Below, in pieces: positions 57,999-64,000 of a DNA stretch of 64,000 nucleotides. Within the stretch, counting starts at the first letter, position 1, and the number at the start of each line of letters is the position of its first letter. The DNA lies in the NCBI RefSeq assembly GCF_019890675.1, contig NZ_JAIOAA010000015.1, positions 62,001-126,000 of the forward strand. Direction: 5' to 3'. The position numbers and the translations under genes were made by a program. The notes under the pieces were generated by a model. It had not been told where the DNA came from. It was given only the letters and a program-made list of their open reading frames with translations, and searched no databases. The DNA is from Micromonospora sp. PLK6-60. GTDB lineage: Bacteria > Actinomycetota > Actinomycetes > Mycobacteriales > Micromonosporaceae.

Positions 57999-58928
57999 AT
58001 GACCAAGCGGATCGTCTGGGTCAGCTTCGACACCATCGGGCGGGACTGCCTCGAAGCGGCCGCGGAGGTGGGCGCGGAGATCGCCGGCGTCGTGACGCTG
58101 CCCGGCCCGGTACGGCCGGAGGTGTCCGGCATGTGCCGCTTCGACGAGGTGGCCGACCGGTACGGAGCGGAACTCATCGAAGCCCGCAACGTCAACGACC
58201 CGGAGTGCGTCGAGGCCGTCCGCCGGTTGGCCCCGGACAGCCTCTGGGTGGTCGGCTGGTCGCAACTGCTCCGCGACGACCTGCTCGCCATTCCGCCGCA
58301 CGGGACCTTCGGCATGCACCCGACCCTGCTGCCCCGGCACCGGGGACGCGCCCCGATCCCCTGGGCGATCCTGACCGGTCTGGCTCGGACGGGCGTGACG
58401 CTCTTCGAGATCCCCGAGGCGACCGCCGACTCCGGGGCGATCGTCGGACAGGCGGTGGTGGACATCGCTCCGGACGAGACCGCCACCACGTTGTACGACA
58501 AGTGCGCGGCGGCGCACCTCGCGCTGGTCCGCGAGTTCTTTCCGCAGATCGCCGCCGGCACCGCTCCCCGCATCCGGCAGGACCCGTCGCGGGCCAGCCA
58601 CTGGCCCAAGCGCGTCCCGTCGGACGGCCTGATCGACTGGGAGACCCGCGCCGGTTACCTGGACGCCTGGGTGCGGGCTCAGACCCGCCCCTATCCCGGC
58701 GCGTTCACCTGGCTCGGCAGCGAGCGGGTGGTGATCTGGGCGGCGCGCCCCGAGCCGACGGATCGGACGGCGGCGGCCGGTACGGTGCTCGCCCACCGTG
58801 CCGAGGGCGTGCTGGTCGCCGCGGGCGACGGCGCGCTGCTGGTGAGCGAGGCGACGGTGGGTGACCGGCCGGCCGCTCGTGGCCCCGAACTGCACGCCCA
58901 CCTCGAGCAGGGTGTGGTGCTCGGATGA
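57999..58928 (+). CDS. Formyltransferase-family enzyme (putative sugar N-formyltransferase)
   Basis: A 309-residue protein of the methionyl-tRNA formyltransferase/GART fold. It has HGTFGMHPTLLPRHRGRAPIPWAI in the usual place of NxHxSLLPxxRG, and the catalytic-type Asp144 in TADSGAIVG. The Asn of the N-H-D triad (expected two residues before His107) is Gly105, so the active site is altered. The neighbouring deacetylase (ATGA overlap) suggests the pair makes an N-formylated amino sugar, as formyltransferases do for dTDP- or UDP-sugars. The ATG at 57999 has GGAGGG five to ten bases upstream. A short inverted repeat (GTGTCGA/TCGACAC, 57877-57900) lies upstream. Confidence 0.8.
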   Translation: MTKRIVWVSFDTIGRDCLEAAAEVGAEIAGVVTLPGPVRPEVSGMCRFDEVADRYGAELIEARNVNDPECVEAVRRLAPDSLWVVGWSQLLRDDLLAIPPHGTFGMHPTLLPRHRGRAPIPWAILTGLARTGVTLFEIPEATADSGAIVGQAVVDIAPDETATTLYDKCAAAHLALVREFFPQIAAGTAPRIRQDPSRASHWPKRVPSDGLIDWETRAGYLDAWVRAQTRPYPGAFTWLGSERVVIWAARPEPTDRTAAAGTVLAHRAEGVLVAAGDGALLVSEATVGDRPAARGPELHAHLEQGVVLG

Positions 58929-59596
58929 GCCGCGTCCTCGTCTTCGCCGCCCACCCGGACGACGAGATCCTCGGCATGGGCGGCACCCTGGCCCGCCACG
59001 CCGACCGGGGCGACGCGGTACGCATCTGCTGCGTGACCGATGGATCGTCCACCCAGTACGCCGGCGACCTGGAGATCCTCCGGCAGAAGCAGCAGGAGGC
59101 GCGCAAGGCGGCCGAGACGCTCGGGGTGACCGACTACGTGCACCTCGACCTGCCGGACATGCGTCTGGACACGCTGCCGCACGTCGAGGTCAACCGGGTG
59201 GTGGAGCGGCAGATCGCCGAGTTCCAACCGGACACCGTCTATTCCGTGCAGGCCGACGTCAACCTCGATCACCGCACGGTGTTCGAATCGGTGGCGGTGG
59301 CCACCCGGCCGGTGCCGGGGCAGACGGTACGGCGGCTGCTCACCTACGCGCCCACCTCCAGCACGGAGTGGACACCGGCCCCGGTGACCTGGTGGCAGCC
59401 GAACTGGTTCGTCGACATCTCGGCCACGCTGGAGCGCAAGCTGGAGGCGTTCCGGCACTACCGTTCCGAGTGGCGGGACTGGCCGCACCCCCGCAACGAC
59501 CGCGCGCTGCGGGTGCACGCCGAGCACTGGGGCACCGTGGTCGGACGGGACGCCGCGGAGCCCTTCATGCTCGTCCGCGGCGTGGAGTCGGACTGA
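58925..59596 (+). CDS. PIG-L (LmbE)-family deacetylase
   Basis: A 223-residue zinc deacetylase. It opens with RVLVFAAHPDDEILGMGGTL (the HPDDE metal motif), followed by VRICCVTDGSSTQYAGD, and has the DVNLDHRTVFES (metal His) region. PIG-L enzymes remove N-acetyl groups from sugars (for example GlcNAc in mycothiol, GPI or teicoplanin pathways). Its ATG overlaps the formyltransferase stop as ATGA, implying equimolar expression and sequential action: deacetylation exposes the amine that the formyltransferase then formylates. This is inference from context, not shown by sequence. Confidence 0.88.
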   Translation: MSRVLVFAAHPDDEILGMGGTLARHADRGDAVRICCVTDGSSTQYAGDLEILRQKQQEARKAAETLGVTDYVHLDLPDMRLDTLPHVEVNRVVERQIAEFQPDTVYSVQADVNLDHRTVFESVAVATRPVPGQTVRRLLTYAPTSSTEWTPAPVTWWQPNWFVDISATLERKLEAFRHYRSEWRDWPHPRNDRALRVHAEHWGTVVGRDAAEPFMLVRGVESD

Positions 59597-59602
59597 GGCG
59601 GG

Positions 59603-60745
59603 TCAGGCGACCGCCTGCCACCACCCGTCCACCGCCGGCGGATCGTCCACCACCACCCGCTCGCCCGGCCGGGGCACCGCCAACCGCACGTCGCGCGCCT
59701 TCGCCTCGGCCCAGAGCCGGTCCACCGGCTCCGACCAGTCGTGCAGGGCGAGGTTGAAGGTCGCCCAGTGCACCGGCACGAACAGCCCGCCGCGCAGGTC
59801 GAGGTGGGCGGCGACGGCCTCCTCGGGGAACATGTGGATGCTCGGCCAGGCCCGGTCGTACGCGCCGATCTGCATCAGCGTGACGTCGAACGGGCCGTGC
59901 TCGGCGCCGATGGCGGCGTACCCGTCGAAGTAGCCGGAGTCGCCGGTGTAGAAGACCTTCCGGTGCGCCCCGGCGATCACCCACGAGCTCCACAGCGTGC
60001 CGTCGCGGCGCAGCCCGCGCCCGGAGAAGTGCTGGGCGGGGGTGGCGGTCAGGGTCAGCCCGCCGACCTGGTGCTGCTCGGACCAGTCCAGCTCGACGAT
60101 CCGCGTCTCGGGCACCCCCCAGCGCTCCAGGTGGGCGCCGACGCCGAGCGGGACGACGAACGGGGCGGACTGCTGGGCGAGCAGCCCGCGCACGGTCGCC
60201 ATGTCCAGGTGGTCGTAGTGGTCGTGGGAGATCAGGATGGCGTCCAGCGGCGGCAGCTCGTCGAGGCGTACCGGGGGTTCGTGGATGCGCCGGGGGCCGA
60301 CCGCCGCGGAGGGGGAGCAGCGGTCGCTCCACACCGGGTCCAGCAGCACCCGGCGGCCCTCGATCTCGACCAGGGTGGAGGCGTGGCCGTACCAGACCAC
60401 GTTGAGTTCGCGGTCGGTGTCGTCGCCGGCCGGGACGCGAGCGGGGCGCAGCAGCGGGACGGCCGCGCCCGGGCGGCGCTTCTGCTTGCCGAAGACCAGC
60501 TCCTTGACCAGGTTGCGGCCGGGGTCGGCGACCATCGTCCGGGTGCCGGCGGGGTTGTGGAAGACGCCGTCGCGGAACTGCGGCGACCGCGCCGCCCGCT
60601 CGGCCCGCCGGCCGGCGAGCCGCCCGCCGAGCTGGGCGGGCACGTCCCGCGCCGTCCAGGCCAGGCCGGCCACCGCGGCCAGCCCCGCCATCCGCCACAA
60701 CCGGCCGCCGCGCGCCCGCTCGATCGTCCGCTCCGCGTCGCCCAT
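59603..60745 (-). CDS. MBL-fold metallo-hydrolase (NAPE-PLD-like)
   Basis: A 380-residue protein. A membrane-associating hydrophobic segment near the N-terminus (about 18-33) precedes the metallo-beta-lactamase domain. The domain shows ELNVVWYGHASTLVEIEGRRVLLDPVW, the metal motif ISHDHYDHLD (HxHxDH), TPAQHFSGRG, KVFYTGDSGYFDGY (metal Asp) and VPVHWATFNLALHDW. The pattern matches the NAPE-PLD/UlaG-like branch, phosphodiesterases or lactone hydrolases acting on lipids. The start at 60745 is fixed by GAGAGGAC five bases upstream. Substrate unknown. Confidence 0.87.
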   Translation of the reverse strand: MGDAERTIERARGGRLWRMAGLAAVAGLAWTARDVPAQLGGRLAGRRAERAARSPQFRDGVFHNPAGTRTMVADPGRNLVKELVFGKQKRRPGAAVPLLRPARVPAGDDTDRELNVVWYGHASTLVEIEGRRVLLDPVWSDRCSPSAAVGPRRIHEPPVRLDELPPLDAILISHDHYDHLDMATVRGLLAQQSAPFVVPLGVGAHLERWGVPETRIVELDWSEQHQVGGLTLTATPAQHFSGRGLRRDGTLWSSWVIAGAHRKVFYTGDSGYFDGYAAIGAEHGPFDVTLMQIGAYDRAWPSIHMFPEEAVAAHLDLRGGLFVPVHWATFNLALHDWSEPVDRLWAEAKARDVRLAVPRPGERVVVDDPPAVDGWWQAVA

Positions 60746-60827
60746 GCGCCGTCCTCTCCGCCAAGGTCTCTCGTACACGCTAGTCACCCGGCGCCCCCCG
60801 CGCCCACCTGCCGGCGCGGGGAAGGAT

Positions 60828-61805
60828 TCAGCCGTCGCGGCGCAGCGCGGCGGCGGCCGAGCCGCCGACCGCCTGGGCGGCCCGCGCGCCCCGCAGCAGG
60901 GCGTTGCCGCCCACGGTACGGACCAGCCGGGGCAGGTCGGGCAGCCAGCCGCCGCGTACCGAGGCGTTGGCCGGGTCCGGGGTGAACACCACGCCGTCGG
61001 TCGGCGGTACCGGCCCGCCGGTCAGCCCGGCGGCGCGCATCAGCGGGCCGACCAGCACGTCGTACAGGCCGGGCAGCAGGGTGAAGCCGAACCGCATGAC
61101 CACGTTGGCCCGGCCCACCGAGACCTCCCGACGGGGCCGGTCGGCGCAGTCGACGATGGCCCGGGCGACCCGTTCCGGGGTGGTGACCGGCAGCGGCGGC
61201 CGACCCGCCCGGCCCAGGTGGTTGGCCGCCCGCTGGTAGACCGGCGTGTCCACGCTGCCGGGGTTGACCAGGCAGATGTGTACGCCGGGCAGGTCCCGCG
61301 CCTCCTGTTGCAACGCCCGGGCCAGGCCCTGCAACCCCCACTTGCTGGCGACGTAGCCGCTCATGTACGGCGCGGTGACGTGCCCGAGCACCGAGCCGGT
61401 GAGGATCAGGGTGCCGCCCCCGGCCTCCTTGAAGTGGCGCAGCGCCACCCGGGCGGCGCCGGCGGCGGCCAGCAGGTCGGTGCGTACCACCTGTTCGAAG
61501 ACCGGCTCGGGCAGTTCCTCGAACCGCCCGTACGCCATCACGGCCGCGGTGTGCAGCCAGACGTCGATCCGGCCGAAGCCGGTCACGGCGGCGGTCGCCA
61601 GGGCGTCCAGCGCGCCGGGCTGGGTGACGTCGGTGGGGACCGTGAGGACCTCCGCGCCCGCCCGGCGGCACTCCCGGCCCGCCTCGGCCAGCGTCCCCGG
61701 GTCCCGGGCCGCGAGGACCAGGCGGTCCCCGCGGCCGGCGAACTCGTGGGCGGCGGCCCGGCCGATGCCGCTGGTCGCCCCGGCGATCACCACCACCCGG
61801 CTCAC
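60828..61805 (-). CDS. Short-chain dehydrogenase/reductase
   Basis: A 325-residue SDR. It has VVVIAGATSGIGRAAAHEFAGRG (TGxxxGxG pattern variant), VWLHTAAVMAYGRFE, the catalytic Ser in LILTGSVLGHV, Tyr and Lys in YMSGYVASKWG, and VNPGSVDTPVYQ. A C-terminal extension of about 90 residues beyond the SDR core is typical of the DltE-like/retinol dehydrogenase-like branch. The GTG start overlaps the alcohol dehydrogenase stop by four bases, so the two oxidoreductases are co-translated. Substrate not predictable. Confidence 0.88.
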   Translation of the reverse strand: MSRVVVIAGATSGIGRAAAHEFAGRGDRLVLAARDPGTLAEAGRECRRAGAEVLTVPTDVTQPGALDALATAAVTGFGRIDVWLHTAAVMAYGRFEELPEPVFEQVVRTDLLAAAGAARVALRHFKEAGGGTLILTGSVLGHVTAPYMSGYVASKWGLQGLARALQQEARDLPGVHICLVNPGSVDTPVYQRAANHLGRAGRPPLPVTTPERVARAIVDCADRPRREVSVGRANVVMRFGFTLLPGLYDVLVGPLMRAAGLTGGPVPPTDGVVFTPDPANASVRGGWLPDLPRLVRTVGGNALLRGARAAQAVGGSAAAALRRDG

Positions 61806-62986
61806 GGCGCGAGCACGACCTTGACGCAGCCGTCCTCCTTCTTCTGGAACATCTCGTACGCCTGCGGCGCCTGCTCCAGCGGCAGCCGGTGGGTGCGCAG
61901 ATCCTCGACGCCCAGCGGGTCGTCGTCGCCGGCGAGCAGCGGCATGATCTCGTCGGTCCAGCGGCGGACGTGGCACTGGCCCATCCGCAGCTGGATGCCC
62001 CGGTCGAACATCTCCATCAGCGGCATCGGGTCCTGCTCACCGCCGTACACCCCGGAGATGGAGACGGTGCCGCCGCGGCGCACGGCCTTGAGCGCGGCGT
62101 GCAGCACCACCAGGCGGTCCACCCCGGCCTTGTCGATCATCGGCTGGGCCAGCTTGTCCGGCAGCAGCCCGGCGGCGGTCTGGGCGAACTTGCCGACCGG
62201 CGCGCCGTGCGCCTCCATGCCGACCGCGTCGATCACCGCGTCCGGGCCCCGGCCGTCGACCAGGTCGATCAGCGCGCCGGGCACGTCGTCGAGTTGGGTG
62301 ACGTCGAGCGTCTCGATGCCGTGCCGGCGGGCCATCTCCAGCCGCTCCGGCACCAGGTCGAGGCCGATCACCCGGCCGGCGCCGAGGTGGCGGCCGATCC
62401 GGGCGCAGAACTGGCCGACCGGTCCGAGCCCGAAGACGGCCAGGGTGCCGCCGGGCGGGGTGTCGGCGTACTTCACCGCCTGCCAGGCGGTGGGCAGGAT
62501 GTCGGAGAGGTAGAGGTACCGCTCGTCCGGGCCGGTCTCCGGGATCTTGATCGGGCCGACCTGGGCCTGCGGGACGCGCAGGTACTCGGCCTGCCCGCCG
62601 GGCACCGAGCCGTAGAGCGAGGTGTAGCCGAACAGCGAGGCGCCCTTGCCCTCGGCGGTCACCTGGGTGATCTCGCACTGCGCGTAGAGCTGCCGCTGGC
62701 ACATCCAGCAGTCGCCGCAGGAGATGTTGAACGGGACCACCACCCGGTCGCCGGGCTTGAGCCGGGTCACCCCGGGGCCGACCTCCTCGACCACGCCCAT
62801 CGGCTCGTGGCCGAGGATGTCGCCCGCCTTCAGGTACGGCCCGAGCACCTCGTACAGGTGCAGGTCGGAGCCGCAGATCGCGGTGGAGGTGATTCGCACG
62901 ATCGCGTCGGTCGGCGCCTCGATGCGGGGATCGGGTACCTCCTCCACCCGGACGTCCCGCTTGCCCTGCCAGGTAAGTGCCTTCAT
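61802..62986 (-). CDS. Zinc-dependent alcohol dehydrogenase (formaldehyde dehydrogenase-like)
   Basis: A 394-residue medium-chain dehydrogenase. It has catalytic-zinc residues in STAICGSDLHLYE (Cys) and LGHEPMGVVEEVG (His-Glu), structural-zinc-like Cys residues in SCGDCWMCQRQLYAQCE, and the Rossmann motif LAVFGLGPVGQFCARIGRHLGAG. The insertion between zinc and cofactor parts is larger than in simple alcohol dehydrogenases, as in the glutathione-independent formaldehyde dehydrogenase-like branch. It is the first gene of a two-gene unit with the SDR. The ATG at 62986 is used; a longer frame upstream has no support. Confidence 0.9.
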   Translation of the reverse strand: MKALTWQGKRDVRVEEVPDPRIEAPTDAIVRITSTAICGSDLHLYEVLGPYLKAGDILGHEPMGVVEEVGPGVTRLKPGDRVVVPFNISCGDCWMCQRQLYAQCEITQVTAEGKGASLFGYTSLYGSVPGGQAEYLRVPQAQVGPIKIPETGPDERYLYLSDILPTAWQAVKYADTPPGGTLAVFGLGPVGQFCARIGRHLGAGRVIGLDLVPERLEMARRHGIETLDVTQLDDVPGALIDLVDGRGPDAVIDAVGMEAHGAPVGKFAQTAAGLLPDKLAQPMIDKAGVDRLVVLHAALKAVRRGGTVSISGVYGGEQDPMPLMEMFDRGIQLRMGQCHVRRWTDEIMPLLAGDDDPLGVEDLRTHRLPLEQAPQAYEMFQKKEDGCVKVVLAP

Positions 62987-63145
62987 GCCCTGATTCCCCT
63001 CTCGGTGCCGTCCATGGGACTGCTACCCGGCAGGGCGCGCTTGAACCGACACGCCCCGCGCCGTCCGCCACCGGGGCCCGCGGTGGCCGAGCGCGCGCGT
63101 GCCCGTGCGCGCTCACCGACGGTCACCCTCCCGTCCGTTGGGTAC

Positions 63146-63295
63146 GCCACCCCGCAGGCTTTGCTCTGCTGCCGCCGAGGCAACAGGCACGAAGAGTGAT
63201 CGGGCGGGGGTCATCCACCAGCCTGCCGCCGGGGGAGATGGCCTGTTCAGGCGGGTGTTGCCTGGGCGGAAGCAGAGCAAAGCCTGGGGGGTGGC
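63146..63295. repeat. 150-bp element with 40-bp inverted arms
   Basis: Left arm 63146-63185 and right arm 63256-63295 are reverse complements at 37 of 40 positions, enclosing a 70-bp centre. The strongest block is CAGGCTTTGCTCTGCT facing AGCAGAGCAAAGCCTG. No ORF spans it convincingly and no clean target-site duplication is evident. It may be a MITE, a structured RNA or a dispersed palindromic repeat, in the 642-bp gene-free gap upstream of the alcohol dehydrogenase. Confidence 0.72.
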
Positions 63296-63370
63296 GGTTG
63301 GGCCGGGCGGCTGGAGTCGCGCAGAGTCACCGGCGTCGTCCTGCGACTGGGGGTAACCGTGAGTGACGGT

Positions 63371-63528
63371 GACCGGCGAGGCGCGCACGACCGGCGAGGC
63401 GCGCGTGCGGACCGGGCTGGTCGTGCGGGTCAGGCTGGTCGTGCAGGTCGGGCTGGTCGTGCAGGTCGGGCTGGTCGGGCTGGTCGTGCGGGTCGTGCAG
63501 GTCGTGCAGGTCGTGCGGGTCGTGGGCG
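63371..63528. repeat. 18-bp/9-bp minisatellite in sdhB-adh gap
   Basis: GACCGGCGAGGCGCGC appears at 63371-63386 and again at 63389-63404 (period 18). Then about a dozen 9-bp variants of GGTCGTGC(A/G)(G/T) run to 63528. The frames across it are pure Gly/Arg/Ala or Val/Leu repeats with no start signal, so it is not a gene. Confidence 0.65.
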
Positions 63529-63628
63529 AGCCGGCGCGGCGTGGGCGGGGGTGCCGCACGTGACGAGCGCCGGCCGTCGGGCCCGCTGAGGGGCGCGACG
63601 GCCGGCGCTCGCCGGGATGTTCGCCGGG

Positions 63629-64000
63629 TCAGGAACCCGGGGTGTCGCCGCGCTTGGCGGTCGCCGCGAGGTAGTCGCGGTTGAGCCGGCCGATGGTGTT
63701 CAACGGGATGCCCTTCGGGCAGACCGCGGTGCACTCACCGGCGTTGGTGCAGCCGCCGAAGCCGGCCTCGTCGTGCGCGTCGACCATGCCGATCACCCGG
63801 GTGTAGCGCTCCGGCTGGCCCTGCGGCAGCAGCGAGAGCTGAGTGATCTTGGCGGCGGTGAAGAGCATGCCGGAGCCGTTCGGGCAGGCGGCCACGCATG
63901 CGCCGCAGCCGATGCAGGCGGCCGACTCGAAGGCGGCGTCCGCGTTGGCCTTGGCCACCGGGGTGGCGTGCGCCTCGGGGGCGCTGCCGGTCGGCGCGGT
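63629..64000 (-). CDS. sdhB: Succinate dehydrogenase/fumarate reductase iron-sulfur subunit, C-terminal part
   Basis: The C-terminal about 123 residues of SdhB; the frame is open to the window end, so the N-terminal 2Fe-2S domain lies outside. The visible domain has two cluster-binding sets: CIGCGACVAACPNGS ([4Fe-4S]) and CTNAGECTAVCPKGIPL ([3Fe-4S]/quinone-side cluster). The GTG at 63958 is not a start but an internal Val. The protein passes electrons from the flavoprotein (SdhA) to the quinone site. The TGA stop is followed by a repeat-rich spacer. Confidence 0.88.
   Translation of the reverse strand, partial: TAPTGSAPEAHATPVAKANADAAFESAACIGCGACVAACPNGSGMLFTAAKITQLSLLPQGQPERYTRVIGMVDAHDEAGFGGCTNAGECTAVCPKGIPLNTIGRLNRDYLAATAKRGDTPGS

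Noticed and set aside
63359-63589. Short plus-strand ORFs of Gly-Arg-Ala or Val-Leu repeats
   Set aside because: They translate a minisatellite, lack a ribosome site and have no non-repetitive sequence; not coding.

Overview
This window is high-GC actinobacterial chromosome. The strong third-position GC bias, GTG starts, 4-bp ATGA/GTGA gene overlaps, the GlgE/GlgM glycogen route and the gene content together suggest the family Micromonosporaceae (Micromonospora or a close relative). That assignment is inference from style and content; no rRNA gene is present to confirm it. I saw no tRNA, rRNA, insertion sequence, phage gene or CRISPR array.

Layout. 1-12.6 kb is mixed housekeeping: two membrane glycosyltransferase-like proteins, a DUF952 protein, an OmpR-type two-component system, a mycothiol-dependent isomerase-like protein, a TAXI-type lipoprotein, YaaA, a third multi-pass membrane protein and an App1-like phosphatase. 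13.4-24.6 kb holds the alpha-glucan genes: glgE-glgB (minus strand), and glgM divergent from glgC, with pgm following glgC. Between these lie a divergent GntR/XRE regulator pair and a Uma2-family protein. 24.6-28.7 kb carries NAD kinase and a large secreted M14 zinc carboxypeptidase.

29-52 kb is a surface-polysaccharide locus. It contains a methyltransferase, a two-domain oxidoreductase, two tandem GT4 glycosyltransferases (the first frameshifted), dTDP-L-rhamnose genes rfbD, rfbA and rfbC (no rfbB in view), further GT2/GT4 enzymes, a flippase, a heparinase II/III-like protein, a DegT aminotransferase and an initiating sugar-phosphate transferase. A tightly coupled capE-capF-GT4-wecB operon is predicted to make and transfer N-acetyl-L-fucosamine. 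A NeuD-like acetyltransferase (51.5 kb), a probable Wzy/ligase membrane protein (56.4 kb) and a coupled formyltransferase plus PIG-L deacetylase pair (58-59.6 kb) probably belong to the same glycan programme, although tex and dgt sit between. The last 4 kb has an MBL hydrolase, an SDR, a zinc alcohol dehydrogenase and the 3' part of sdhB.

How the genes work together. Pgm supplies glucose-1-phosphate to GlgC (ADP-glucose), GlgM makes maltose-1-phosphate, GlgE polymerises it and GlgB branches the product. In parallel, glucose-1-phosphate and UDP-GlcNAc feed dTDP-rhamnose and UDP-L-FucNAc synthesis for an exported polysaccharide assembled by the sugar transferase, glycosyltransferases, flippase and polymerase.

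The most unusual non-coding content is a set of structured intergenic repeats. Two 101-bp elements share the same architecture (28-bp arms, 45-bp centre), a 150-bp element has 40-bp inverted arms, and several minisatellites lie in the gene-free stretches. I did not recognise a complete new defence or mobile system. The best candidates for new biology are the formyltransferase/deacetylase pair, whose formyltransferase lacks the canonical catalytic Asn, the 19-residue leader peptide overlapping the XRE regulator, and the palindromic repeat families.
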